Assembly: GCA_006538405.1 (NCBI GenBank)
Contig: BJKQ01000011.1
Span: 266,001-330,000 of the forward strand
Source: Hansfordia pulvinata
Lineage: Eukaryota; Ascomycota; Sordariomycetes; Xylariales
Direction of reading: 5' to 3'
DNA length: 64,000 bases
The notes under the pieces were generated by a model that was not told the DNA's origin, ran no database searches, and saw only the letters and a program-made list of their open reading frames with translations. Each line of letters opens with the position of its first letter. Position 1 is the first letter of the stretch. Made by a program: the position numbers and the translations under genes. This document shows, piece after piece, positions 25,113 through 37,498 of this stretch.

Positions 25113-26070
25113 GACAGCCCACCAACTCAAAAAAAGGAGCAAGCTCTGGCTGGAGTGCTCAGAACACCATGGATTTCTGCACCACTATAGAACAGGAAAG
25201 TCAAGCTCAACCTATCAGTCGCCCATGTTCACAAGACATCCCTAGGTGCGGTGCATATTCCACCGCTCACGTCGGACGCCTCATTGTGTCCCCGCTGCAA
25301 AGTATTAAAATCAATTTCCCAAGCTTGATGGGATCGGCCCCCTCATGAGCCCTCATGAGGGTGGGAGCCTGCCATTCGGGCTTGGTTGATGGATGTCAGA
25401 CTGACTTGAAAGACGCTGAGCTGAACGGATGATCGGCTATGCATACACAGCTGCTCAGACGATTCTCGACATCGAGATTTCGAGGCACCGGCACTTTTTT
25501 CGGCCACGGAGGGTGGGGTCGTGATTGCCTTGGGATTTGCGATATCCATTCATAGGTCTACGGCATCTCAGTTGAGAATAAATATGCGAACCAAGAATCA
25601 CAATAGAATCTTCACGCGACCACGTAACTGGCGGAACATGGCTCTCTATTTGACATTTGAACAGACATGCGCTGCAAAAAACGCGCCGAGAACGCTGGGT
25701 ATCATGCATTATTATATACAGACTCGACAGCGCCTGAGACAATGGTGGGCTAATCATACCACGTGTCGGGGACGATAAATGCGCGAATAGAAGCAAGGAA
25801 ATGAAGAGAAGAGATAGCGAGGATGGAGCTCGCTTCCGGTGCTTCGATGGCTCGGCACACCGAGGCCAAGCTCAGTTGCGGCGAGGGGAGCACTCGGTCA
25901 CGTGAGTACGAGAGGCGTGGGGGATTATGTTGCCAACTCAAATCATGCCGGTCCAAGCTTTTTCCTGGTTTTCGTTCGATTCGTAATTGTCGTAAATCAT
26001 TCAGTATCCTGCCATGCTCTATTATGAGCTGTGCAGTAAGCGAGACATAACGTGGGAGTCTGCTGGTGAC
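25113..26070. other. Convergent 3' intergenic region
   Basis: This lies between the stops of the F-box-like gene (+) and the 939-residue protein gene (-). It is AT-richer than its neighbours in places (25560-25720). No coding or RNA signal is seen. Confidence 0.55.
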
Positions 26071-29000
26071 CTAATTCACTCTTACCACGACCCGCCAGCC
26101 GACTGCGCCAGCTTCGCGGATGGCGCAGGCCAGACAGCCACGGCGCTTGCGGCTGATCAGGGCGTTCCAGCCCCTCTCGGCACATAATGCTCGCGCCAAC
26201 ATCTCCATATCGGAGCCAAACTGCCTGCGACGGGTGCCCAGGCGCATCTTGGACTCGGCAGTTGTGGGGTTGCTGTCGCCATTGCTCGTAGGGGCTGGAG
26301 GATCAATGCGCTCCACCTTCCTGCTCTCGCCCGAGGCAGCAGTATCGGGGCGACGGCTCGACTCAGGAGATGAGGGAGAGGCTGGGAACTGCATTTTAGG
26401 GACGCTGTTGTTCTGCTCAAGCCCGAAGGAAGAGGAGAGAGACGACCATCGTGACAGTGGTGGTAAATCAGGAGACGACCGTGGTGGCGCAAAGCCGGTG
26501 ATGCAGTCAATGACCAAGACCCGCTGTCCTCGACGCTGTGCTGTTGAGTTGCTCCGCGAGCGTGATACAGGGACGTTCTTGCCAAGTATGTCTTCCAAGG
26601 TGGCATCCGGTCGATTCAGGAGGTCGACCAGGTGGAGTGTGGTGTATGCGTAGTATTTGTGAAGGGGGTGGCCTGCAATGATCAGTAAAAGCTCGCTGTA
26701 GATAGTATAGAACATTACGTACCGGTAATGTGCGCTGGGCTCGAAGAGTCGGGGCCGCTTTGGCCGGCCACGTCGATCCTCTGGATTGTAGGGCTGGTGG
26801 GCGACTTGAGCAATTTCACCCGACTCGATGCAACGCAAGGATGGGCGGTCATGAAGTAAGCGTCATTGGTCAGGCCAACAATGATTTCCCTTTCTTGTTC
26901 AGGCCCATCGTGTGTCATGATAAACGACATAGAAGCCGGGTACGTCTCGACCTGCTTGGCTTTGCCGTTTTCGTTGAAAGACGAGAACGGGGTGTCGACC
27001 GGCGAAGGAGTCTTTTTGAGCTCTAAGGACGAGTTGAGCTCCAGACTCTTGAGTTCAACGCGGATATTGCTGGGCGGCGGGTCGAAATAAGAGCTCTCCT
27101 GGGGGATTATGAAGTCGGCAGGCAGCACGTAAGCGGGATCAGCATCTCCCAAAACACCAGACTCCCTCTCCACGACAGATTTGCCCCAAACCCGAGCCTT
27201 CTTTCCGGTCTTCAAAAGGTCGTCTATGACGCTTTAGCCGAGTGAAAACGAGAACAATAGATGCATACAGAGGCAACACTTACCAGCAATGTTGTCGACA
27301 TGAACATTAAACCAGCCCTCGTTGCGGCCTTGGGGAAGAACATCACTGGAGACCCAGCCCATGCACTCGGAAGAGCCCCTGCCTGCAGCAAGAACGCGAC
27401 CGACAATACAAGCTGTGCTCCAAAAGCTTTTGCCGGCATATGAAAAGCCACCACTGAGACCCGCCATAGAGCCAAGCCTTTTCATGGCCTCGGCGTCGGT
27501 CTCGATTAATGTCGACATAAGAGAATGCGACAGCGCCTCTCCAGGGAGAACCAGGCCGGAAATGTACGATTTGGACAACCAGCCATCAGTGTGAAGGGCG
27601 GCATCGACCCTGCGACGTCTGACAGGTTGACCGTAGCTGTCAGTCGAAGTCCTCTCTTTCGCGAAGTTGGACTCTGATCGCAGGTCGTGGGCAAGCTCTT
27701 TGCCGTTGAGGTTGAGGGGAGTGGCCGAGTTTAGCGCCTCGGTGGCTTCAGGGCTAAGTGAGTACGTGTCGTCGGGCCAGCGGAGCTTGCGCGCAAATTG
27801 AGCCAAGCCCACCGCCTGCCTCTCAGTGTATCTTCCCCTAATCGAGTACCGATATCCCGTCGTCTCGTTATGTTTTTGTTGAGAGTGGTCAGTGTGGTGA
27901 GAGCCGTGCATGTGGCCGTGACGCAGGTGTACTTTGGAAGTGAGCCAAAGCCAGCCTTTGGGGGTCGATGGGCCATATTTAGACTTGTCGGTTTTGACAA
28001 CGACAATGTTTTCCAGCCACGCTCGGGCCAGTAGCAGAGACCACTTGACGGATGCGTTTGCCTCCTTTTCGAATTGCTGAATTTTGGATGTTCTGAGGTT
28101 CTGTGCACCAAATTCCTCGCCGTCAGTGATCAGATCCAGGCGGATCAAGAGTTCGACAGCCAGAAGAATCTGTAGCAGCAGCCAGTAGCGCTCCTCATTG
28201 CGGTCGCGGCGACTGTTCCCTTCGTTGATCGACGAACCATCCTCGACCTCGTCGTCGAGAGGGAAGCCCCAGAGAATTTGACCGAGTCGGATGCGCCATT
28301 CAACGCGAGAAAAGTCGACCCAGGCATTGGGGGCAGCCAAGACTTTGACAAGGGCCTGGATCTGTACTGCCAGGCTGTAAGGGTCTTTTGGGTCCGTGAC
28401 TTTGGCCGGTGGGTGCAGGACACTGTGGAAAAGGTCGTTGTAGAGATCAAAAGGTCTGAGGCGCGGAGCAGCGGCGTCGACCCGGTAGCGGTGCTCGTTG
28501 ACGAGGAGTTGCTCCATGATGGCGGCATCATCGAGGTGCCTTAGGCCAGTGCCCGAAGTTATTATCTTCTGACGCTGCTCGACGATGACATGGCCCTTGG
28601 ACCCCAGACTGTCAAAGCCGTACTGCTCCTCCTGGTGGGTGTCGGCAACCGACATCTCGAGCGCGGCTTGGTAGCCAAGAGTGCCTTTCTCCAAGCCCTG
28701 CATGCTGAGCATGTTGGGCCGCTCGCGACAACGCGCATTGAAGTGGGGCCGCTGGCGGGCGGTTGGCGATGCGATTGTCGAGGGGTCTCGGAGAATGATG
28801 CGCGGGCTAGCGGTGACGCAGCCCCATGCGTCCGTCTCGATCTGCGTATGATCGGTCAGGTCCCGGATGCTGAGCTCCTCGTCCCATGGGAAGGCAACCG
28901 AGGGCTGGGGTGGGCCAGTGCCGACGCCTTGGGAGCGGGCGAAGAACTGTGGGGCGCCCGAGAAGAGCTTCTCGAGCTCGACGTCGCTGAGAGCGGCCAT
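26071..29000 (-). CDS. Uncharacterised 939-residue fungal protein
   Basis: I do not recognise the family. Exons are 29000-27284, 27223-26723 and 26672-26071. The first acceptor is taken at CATAG (27224), because the nearer AAG at 27232 would bring a stop in frame. The start is the ATG opening MAALSDVELEKLFSG; the frame is open further upstream but turns into Pro/Ser-rich leader-like sequence. Residues 1-570 look globular and well mixed, with Trp-rich stretches (for example GWLWLTSKV), a His-rich loop (HLRHGHMHGSHH) and a Gly-rich segment (VGRVLAAGRGSSECMGW). The second exon includes IIVGLTNDAYFMTAHP. The C-terminal 200 residues mix Ser/Pro-rich linker with a Cys-containing basic patch (RKRRGCLACAIREAG). 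I see no signal peptide or clear membrane segment. Intact frames across three exons make it a real gene; no function can be assigned. Confidence 0.8.
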
Positions 29001-31185
29001 GATGCGCTCAAGTTTCAAGATGGGTTTCGGCGGCCGGCCATCTACCTGATCGACGGCACCGGGAGGCGGTGGTGATGGCAGAGGCTTATTAGTGTCTGGC
29101 TGAGGGGAGCGCAGGGGGCGGGAGGAGAGGCAAGCAGGCCCACGGCTCGAGTTTGGCGAGGACGAAGAAGTCGGCGAGGCAGCGGCAGAGGCTGGAGTCT
29201 CGGTTGGAGAAGAAGTGCGCGAGTGTCGAGAGAGCGAAGGGGAGGGAGGGAGTGTGTTGTTTTTCTTTTCCTTGACGCGATAATTCTTGTTAGTCGGCTG
29301 GCGAGCCTGATGGGCGAGCGCTGGCAAACAAGACGGATTCCAGACAAGGCAGTCAGACAGACAGGGTCGTCGTGGTCTTGGCCGCGAGCTTGGTCTTGGC
29401 GGCCCTGGCCTGTCTTGGCTGTGCAGTCTTGGCGTTGACCCGCAAGAGACGTGAGGGTCCGGGTATGACGTGGGTAATGCACGAGCTGGCCAGAGAGATG
29501 GCGCGCAAGAGGGAGAGGGAGAGAGAGGACGGAGAGCGCGAGAGAAGGAGAAAAGAGCGCGGTAGGCAGGCGCAGGCGCAAGCGCCAAGCTCAGCAACGC
29601 GTGGCGGCAGAGGCAGTGGTGGAAGGGGATGGCGATGGGCAGGCGACAAGACGGCAGAGAGTCTTGGCGAGACTATAAATTGAAAGCCGAGAATGCCAAG
29701 CCCTGGATGTCTCTGGCCACTCGGCGCTGGGGCAAGGTTGACTGATGAGGGAGGAGATGGAGCGTGCGAGCAGGCAAGCAGGCACAGGCAGACAGCGGGA
29801 ACCGCGAGCCAAGAAAGCTGATGAGCAATCGCCAGTGGAAGTGGGTGGGGGTTGGGAGAGGGACCGGTCCGTCGTGGGGTTAGGTTGGGACCGGATGGTA
29901 GGGGCTAGGACGAATGCTGGATCAGGCCAGATGGGAGGAGAGAACCTTAGCTACCTAGGTAATCATAATTCACTCGTGCCCCCGGATGGATTGGATGTTG
30001 GATGATTTTCCCTCACCAGCGAGGAGGGGCCGAGAGGACGAAGAGAAAGATGAAGAAGGGAGAGGGGCTTCTGCACATGCAGGAACCTGTCCGCCCAGAC
30101 CAGGATGGCTGTGGGAAAGTGCAGGGAGATGGGGAGAGATGCAAGCGCAAGTCGGGGACGGGGCCAGCATGCAGCTAATCTCAGCCGGGGCGATGTGTCG
30201 TGAGATGCTCATCCCACCCGGACCTGGTGGTGCTACCGCCATGCAGCCAGGGGGGACGGGGGGGTTCCATTGTCGGTGCCTCCCAGACGCGACGGGCGGG
30301 AAGCGCGGCGGCCGCGGACCATGACCTCAGCCGGCCTGGCCGGGCGGCCCTCGAACGAGTTTGGCGGGCTGGGAGCAGGTCGGACGAGTAAGGTAAGGTG
30401 GTGGTGGTACAGGCAGCGGGCAGTGCGCGGGGCGCGACCTACGAGTACATCGTACTCGTACCGCAAAGCGCGAGGGGCGAGTGCCGGGCAGAGGCGAGGC
30501 AGAAGGCGGAGGCGACCGTGCTGGCGCTCACGTGCCATGGCCGGCTTTTCTCCCACGCTCCCCGCCTGCATTCGCGCTCGCACTCGCGCCTGCCCCTGCT
30601 TGCCGGGTACGACGAGGGTTCCATCCAAATGGATGTCTTCTCCCGCACCTTCCGCTGCGGGTTGACCAGCAGTGCAGTGCACATCGTTTCCATGCAGGCA
30701 GATGGATGCATCCCAATTGGAAGACTTCCAGCCTTCTGACCTCACCCCGGCCGGAGGTGCCTTCCATGAACTCTCAGGGACTCGGGCAAACAGCAGACAC
30801 AGGGCGGGGAAGACAGGGAACGGCAGGATACAGGCAGTGTACTCGGAGCCGGGCGGCCAGCCGTGCACAAACACGCGTACCTCCAAAGTGTACCATTAAA
30901 TGGGCCATTTGGCTGGATCCACAGCAAACTCGCCCCTCGCTCGCCGGCTTGACGCGGCCAATACCCGGGGCGCGCCGGGCTCGGCGAGTTTCAAGTCAAC
31001 GGTGGGCGGGCCGTTCCAATGCCACTCGGATCCGGTCCTGTCCCGTCTGTTCTGTCCAGCACTGGCTGGCAGGGCTCGAGGCCCGCCCGGCCTGGGTTGG
31101 CTATCTCAACTCTCGCCCGGACATCCACGTAAGATACAAACAGAGAATTCGGGCATGTTTCCGTCTCACAGGCAAAGAAATGCGA
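29001..31185. other. Upstream region of the 939-residue protein gene
   Basis: The first 600 bases are an unusual Pro/Ser/Arg-coding open leader on the minus strand, more likely 5' untranslated. Beyond this lie CCTAGGTA near 29952 and an inverted pair of the enriched octamer at 30440-30460. No gene is supported. Confidence 0.5.
30440..30460. repeat. Inverted repeat of the TACGAGTAC word
   Basis: TACGAGTAC, a 3-base spacer (ATC), then GTACTCGTA, the exact reverse complement. This is the only place in the window where two octamer copies face each other this closely. Confidence 0.9.
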
Positions 31186-31667
31186 TCAGGTCAGGCCGCA
31201 CTCCAGGTGCTGCAGTGGAAGGGGGAGGGGAAGAAAAAAAGAAGGATGGACAAAAGAACTCCACGCAAAAGACAACTTGCAATAGATCGACTCACCTGCA
31301 GTCCGCCGCTCAGGCTCTTTTGACGGCGGTGCACCCAGCCTCTGAACCCACGTTTAGAGCTTTGCCGTCCCAGTTGCTCGTGGTCGTTGTTGTTGCTGTT
31401 GTCTCCGCCGACGCTGCTGCTGGCTGCCGTCTTATTCCTGGTCATTCCTCCATTCCCTTCTTCGCCTTTTTCCTTGTCTTCGGGGCTGCTCTTGTCGGCT
31501 CGGTAGGGCTCCGAGCCCCGTCGGCTCTCTTTTTGTAGAGACCGGCCGGGGCGACTGAAGAAAGGCAGCCCGTACGTTTTGTTCGGCGTCGCTGTCTCCG
31601 AGGCCTTCCTCTTGTGTGTCAGGCCCTTGGACTGGGTTGCAGCGGGTTCTGTCGTCATTGTCGCCAT
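31186..31667 (-). CDS. Possible small basic protein (131 residues)
   Basis: A weak model. Exon 1 is 31667-31296 and starts MATMTTEPAATQSKG. A GTGAGT donor follows GGLQ, and a strong acceptor (long pyrimidine run, then CTGCAG) leads at 31209 to a seven-residue last exon ending at 31186. The product is hydrophilic and rich in Lys, Arg, Ser, Asn and Glu, with no signal peptide or membrane segment. It includes KRKASETATPNKTYGLPFF and a basic patch, SSKRGFRGWVHRRQKS. The good splice pair is the main support. It could be a real small nuclear or disordered protein, or a chance open frame in a gene-poor region. Confidence 0.38.
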
Positions 31668-34600
31668 GTCCCCTTCTCGATGCGGTATGATAAGTGCTCA
31701 TGTGGCAATTCAGCTCCCGATTAAAATATTGCGAAAGAGGAGAGTAGAAGAGGCAATGTCGTGTCTGGAAGATGAGAAGAAGAGAAGCAGGCTCGAAGCT
31801 ACAATCGAACACCTGGCGAAAGTCACGCCGGCATGGTCAGCAACTGTGCGGTTCGCGTCCAAGAAATCGACCTGGATCTGTTGCAGGCCTGTGGGATCCG
31901 GGCGTCGCGAAAAAACCAGGATAAGACGTTTGGGAGCGAGGAGAGGCAGCGCGGCAGGGCGATCTTGCTGCTTCAATATAACATATATTACAATGTCTGC
32001 AGAAGGACATGGCTACCGTATCCTGCTCGCGTACGAGCACCTCACGCAGGCTGGCAGGCTTGGCCACCCACCTCGCGAGTAGGGGCTTACGAAGGAGCAA
32101 AGAAGAAACCTGCGCTTCTGGCGTCGGAATGGATCCTGGCCCCTCTCTGCCGGTCGCATCGGTCGTCTGCCGCTCCTCCCTGGGCGCGAAGAGGCAGATT
32201 ACCGCCCGCTAGCCAGTGTCGTGAGACGATGGTCGACGTTGATCGCGCCTGTTGGAGGACGTGCGCCGTGCTTTGGCAGGGGCCCTGCGCCTCGGGGGCA
32301 CGGGGGCCAGGGACCTGCAACAGTGCGGCAGCCTCTACAATCCGCCAAGTACCGGGGTACCACGCCCCGACGGACGGGACCACTGGGGACCTCGACCGGG
32401 CTGGGCTGGACGGGGCGGGGCTTCCGTACGAGTACTCCGTACAGGAGCAGGAGCGCGGACTCTGTTCAGACAGCTCACGGCAGGGGCGACTTGACCATCG
32501 AATACCTCCAGCTCCAGCAGTTGGATGGATGCCTCCAGCTGGCGGTGCATTTACGGTGCCGGAGTACTCCCGTCGTAGAGGGAGATGTGCTAACGCTGGG
32601 GATTCTCGCTTGAAAACTCACCCACCTCGCCGTTCTCCCCGTCTTCCAGCAGTCCAGTCACCAACAGCTACAGTCGACATCATCCCAGCCCAAGTCCCAC
32701 CCGCCACGCACCGAACAGGTCGCTTTGTGCTGCATCGCGCATCCCCGTGCATGGTTCGTCCGAGCCGCTGCACATGCACGAGGCGTTTCTCTGGGGCCTT
32801 CGCCTCTGGCGACTCGGCTCCGGCTGTGGCCCAGTGAGGGCCTTGACGAAGTACCACCGTTGCCGAGTCATCTTGGCGATGTTGAATTGACCATGTAATC
32901 TTCTGTAAGCCTCACGGCCCCATTTCTGATTCCCCGGTGAGCCTCTACTCACACGGCCGGGGCCAGGCGCTATAACCCGACTAATGACGGAGGAGCAACC
33001 CTCCGCTGCTTACGACTGGAGTACCTACCTACATATGTGCACCAAGAAGTTAGACTCGGGCCTGTTCGCCGGCACTCGGTTGAGGTGGCCCAGGCTTCGG
33101 TCTTGCTCGAGTTCTCTCACGGCGCACCTGTCAGGGGCTCAGGGTCTGTTCCATACGACTGTATTGTCAAAAGCCGGAGTGCTCGATAGCCGCCAGCTGG
33201 ACTCTGGCGCGAACGATGCACCGTTTTGGCCGTCGGTCTGATCCACAGAGAATCTGCAGCACTCGTCCCTACGTCACAGGCCACATAAGGAGCAGCGGCC
33301 CTCATCTCATAAATCTGTCCGTGTGCTGTTCTCACGAGGCCAGACGCGGCAGACAACGTCGACTGCTGGAAGTTCGCGGTGGCCGAGAGACGAGCATCCT
33401 TCAAACCACTACACAAATGCCGGACGGACAGAGACGACTGCAGAGCGCGTCGAAACACGAAAAAAAAAGTCTCGCGGGTCTTGCCGTTTGCGTTATCCAT
33501 TGTTCTCGTCTTCAGCCCGCCGCGGAGAAGACCTGTTGATTGCCTAGCTGCCAGCTAGTGAATCGTGGAGAGCCCACAGCAGCGGCCGCGGCACGGGCGG
33601 GAGTGCCCTGCTCCGCTTGGCAGTGGCTTCTACGAATATGGATGATGGGGGTGCTCGTATGTAAGTAGCTTGCTGAAACACGCCAAAAATCGTGGGTCCC
33701 GGGCACTCGGTGCTTCCAATCTCACCATCTGCAGGTCAGCTCGTCTGTGACTTGGTCATGAAGCCATGCGAGTATTGCCTGGTGGAGCGACATGCCCACC
33801 TGGTTGTCCGCGCACTGGGAAATGCCGCTCACTGACCCGGTTCCGTGGGTTGGCCCTCGCCGTGGCAGACTCCATACGAGCACCCCGCAAGACGCCGCGT
33901 AGCCCAGCTTCGGGCCCGAGTTGCCACATCACTCGCTGGATCGAGTCACTTGAAACGAACCATCGCCGTTCCCGAATACGGAGCTCCTGGCAGAAGACCC
34001 CTCATTCTTCACGTTGGAACGCGATCCCCTCAGAGTTCTGGAATCACACGAGCTCGTTCGGGTCCGAGTCTCGGCCTTTGCGCCTTGGGTTGCTTTCCCG
34101 CTTACTTGCCTCGTCAGCCTCGCGCAGTAGTCGGCTGAACGCGCCCTACTTAAGGAGCAGAAGTGTTTGAACGCGCCCTACTTAAGGAGCAGAAGTGTTT
34201 GAGTAATTGCGGATGATTTGCTTCACGACCCGTTCAGCAGCTGGCACAAACGTCAAACCAGCCAATACTCTGATACCCTGAACGTTCAGGTTGCGGCAAG
34301 AAGGCCGAGCGTCGTCTTTTGGGGGTCTGGCGACTCAACGAATGGCATGACCCCATTGGCCGCCCCCAATCATGCGTTGTTGCATATGAGTATCGTAGAT
34401 CACCTCATGTCATGCTCAGACTAGCACTTGCCTCCTTTCAGGCCAACATTGCCAGTGTCACATGCTCCATAACCTTTGCAGAAGCACACCTGAGACGCCG
34501 CGGCGATTTGAGAGTCCATGTAGGTACAATCATCAATCACCTCCTCTGCGGGGCCGGCACATGCTAAGAGACTTGCCGAAGTGTGTGCGGTTTCCACGCG

Positions 34601-36867
34601 GGCTTCCTACCAAGCCCACCAGTGTCAACAAGCGATGCACACGCTCTGGACCGATCCACGAGCAATGCGCACATGTGCACGGCAACAGTGTTCCTCATCT
34701 GGGCCGTGTCAGGTAAGCATCATGCGCTGGTACTGGTCGCGGGTCGGCGCGAGGTCTGCTTCCGCGTCGAAGAAAGCAGGGCGTGCACCTCGGTGACAAC
34801 CATCGTGCCGCAGATGACTGGAAGCATGCTTCCTTAACTACGCGTATACCCATTCTCCGCCCAGGAGAGTTTCCGAAGCTCTCGCAGTATGATGCCTGTG
34901 GCCCGTTCGGCTTCCGGCTTGCTGGGAGCGTCTTTGCGCCAGCGAAGAGCTTTCCGGGTGCACAGGCCGTCAACAGCCCCGGTGAATCCGGAAAATCTGC
35001 ATCTTCAACGCCATGACCTGGTGTGCAGGGTTGGTACCTACGTGTCAAACAGGCGTGGCTTCTGGGCTTTGACCCTTTGTCACTCATATACCACCCGCAA
35101 CTCTGGTTTGTGCGTGGTGGAATGCATCGCTCTGCGGAAGAACTATCGTGGTAGAGGCCGGCTCCCCTAAACGCATGGCCTTGTTGCGTTCTTCTACACG
35201 CGCTGAAGCCAGGCTAAAGGCACTCAGCACGTCGTTCCGGGTTCAGTGAGGGACTTCGTACTGAGGTTATGGACTGAAGCAGTCAGGCCCCCTGTCGCCC
35301 CCTCTATCGCTGGCATGTCGCACTTTCTTCTCCATAGTCTCGAGAGTGTAGGATGTGACACGATAGGCAGTGGGACCAGACAGAGCATTGTCGGAAGGTT
35401 GACGACAGCCGGAATCGGTCCCGAGCCCGGCGACCCGTCTCACCAGGCAGGATCGTACGCGGGGACCTCCGCCTCTCTGTTCAGTTGGGAGGCCGTTTCC
35501 GATCCCCGCGCCAAGGGAGCACGGGTAGGGACAATTGTGATGACTACGACAGCCGCCCTCCGGGCACAGGGGGTTCGATAGACCGGCTTCAAAGTAAGGC
35601 GTCGACTGAACCAGTATTTGGAGGACGTGTACGGTCGGCTTTGGTTTGATGGCTTGGCAGCTCGAGTCCGTATCACAGGGCGGCGCCGTTAGATTGTCCC
35701 ACAGATAGGCTGTCTTGGTGTGATCACCACGACCGGGAGTTTGGAAACAAAGGGATCCTGGATCCCCTGGTCTAGTAGCATGCGCGAATACGACGAGCTG
35801 GGTCTTTGATTCAAGTCGCGCATCAACTGCCTCAAGCGAACTGGCCAGCTCAGTGGGGAAAGCGATGGTGGCTGGCGACAAGATGGAGGCATGTGAAGGG
35901 AGGGGGGCATGCGGCGAACTACAGAGGGTACTACGAGTACGCGACCGAGGTCGGCTGTGAGTGAATTCCTGCCTGGGGATGACTGCTGCTGTGGGGGGCC
36001 GAGCGGGCGAGGTTCGTGTTGACCGAGAGGTGCTCGCGAGGCATTTACGGCATATGGAGCGCGCGTCGCACGCTTCGACACTACTACGTCATCTTTTGCC
36101 TTTGACATGGCCAAGACAGATGGAACATGGATCAAGCACGAAGAGGGCAAGATGTGGTTGAAAGTTTCTCGTCTCGATTCACCCGTCCGTGTCAAAATAA
36201 CTGGACGGGACCCGGGAGCATCGCCACATGGAGCGCCGATCTGTAGCGGGTTGCCAGGCTGACCAAGCGGGCATCCCACCGTGCTGCGAGAACAGCCTTT
36301 CGCGACGCGACGCCGGACTCTGTGCGCTCCCCAAGAGTGCCTCTTCCTTAGAGTCGGAGTCTGGCCTGTATCATGCCCTGGAAACCTCAAGCGTCCCTAA
36401 ATCGACGCCAAGGCTCGATACGCCTTGAGGGACACCCAGCCTGGCATCAAAAGGGCGCAGTTGACGCGACAGATTCTGCTGACCCAGCGGGATCCTGACT
36501 TCACTGCCTGTGCTAGTTCACAACGATCCGGGCGAAATTTCTGTGGCTGACATCCTGTCCTGAGCCCGTGCACAGCAGCGGCAGGCGCTTCATGCAGCCG
36601 TGCGATTTTCCTTCCACCTCGTCTGGATCAAGTCGTCAGAGGGGTTGATCAGCACCATGATGCAGCAGGCATACAGGGTCATCCTCTCTGGCCCGGGTCG
36701 TCTCTCATCCATACTCATTGATGCACGAGCTGGAGTGGCTCGTCGGGTCACAATGTCGTCCTTGAGTCGACCCTCCCTCTGGGTCAAGTATTGGGACCTT
36801 CAAGCTCCTGGTTCGGCACGTGCTTCTCATAGTTCGGTCGGGCTTTTTCTGTGCTGTCAACAGAGGC
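31668..36867. other. Gene-poor 5.2-kb stretch
   Basis: I find no gene: frames are short, lack domains and show no splice-supported chain. It is not AT-rich, so it is not RIP-degraded repeat sequence of the usual kind. Contents noted are a perfect 2 x 32-bp tandem duplication at 34136-34199, octamer copies near 32427 and 35932, and TACCTACC words near 33022. Confidence 0.55.
34136..34199 (+). repeat. Perfect tandem duplication, 2 x 32 bp
   Basis: The unit beginning TGAACGCGCCC and ending AAGTGTT occurs twice with no spacer (34136-34167 and 34168-34199) and no mismatch. It lies in non-coding sequence. The identity suggests a recent duplication or an assembly join. Confidence 0.95.
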
Positions 36868-37220
36868 TCACACTGGGGGCGTGTCGTGGATGACGACGAG
36901 AAGGTATTTGGCCTCGGGGACGATGACGAGCTCTTGTTTTCTAGATCGCAGGCGCAGCAGCTTCAGCTCATCCTGTGAAAAGAACGGGGTCAGTAAGTGC
37001 AAGCAGATCGAGGACACTGGGGATAGCGACGCACCTCCGATCCCATCTCGTCCACCAGCTCGCCGGCGTTGCTCATGAAGCGCCAGACGAGGGCGGCCAG
37101 CTCGCGAGCGGCGGCGCTCTCGCTGCTGGAGCTGGTGTTGACGTCGGTCGAGAAGGAACCTGTGGCCGAGACGTCGGGAGCCCCGTTGCTGCCGCCGGAA
37201 GGGGAGGGGGCCGGAGCTTG

Positions 37221-37258
<38 letters not shown>

Positions 37259-37498
37259 GCTCGGGGGTGGCGGGGGCCTTTGCGGGCCGGACGGCGGCGA
37301 TCTGGCCGTTTGTCTTGAGCACGGCTCCGTTGGCGCGGTCGAGCATCAGCCAGGCCTTGACGCCGGGCTTCTTGGATAGGCGGTGCAGAGCCTCCTCCAT
37401 CGAGTCGGCATTGGCGGCTTGCTGGGCATGAGCGGTCAGCTGGGTCCCGAGCAGCAAGGCCGACGTCGGGCAGTACTTACAGGTGTCTTGTCTGCCAT
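36868..37498 (-). CDS. Roadblock/LC7 dynein light chain
   Basis: This is a roadblock-family (DYNLRB) light chain, which binds the dynein intermediate chain and helps load cargo. Exons are 37498-37481 (only MADKTP), 37421-37035 and 36972-36868, giving 169 residues. The first acceptor is set at GCCCAG (37422) because a CTGAC branch point lies just upstream; the earlier CCCAG would leave a 41-nt intron. The domain begins SMEEALHRLSKKPGVKAWLM, with the typical strand LDRANGAVLKTNGQI, and resumes with ELAALVWRFMSNAGELVDEM and ELKLLRLRSRKQELVIVP, then LLVVIHDT near the end. Between the two halves sits a low-complexity insert of about 60 residues, encoded partly by a (GGC)10 run (poly-Ala) and then Pro/Ser/Gly. 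Animal roadblock proteins are about 96 residues and lack it. The gene is divergent from IPI1 with 654 bp between start codons. Confidence 0.88.
37221..37250 (+). repeat. (GGC)10 run encoding poly-Ala
   Basis: A trinucleotide run inside exon 2 of the roadblock gene, read on the minus strand as GCC codons for Ala. Slippage here would change the length of the insert without breaking the frame. Confidence 0.92.

Noticed and set aside
29001..29597. N-terminal extension of the 939-residue protein
   Set aside because: The frame is open but reads as Pro/Ser/Arg low complexity like the shadows of a pyrimidine-rich leader; the globular part begins at the ATG at 29000.
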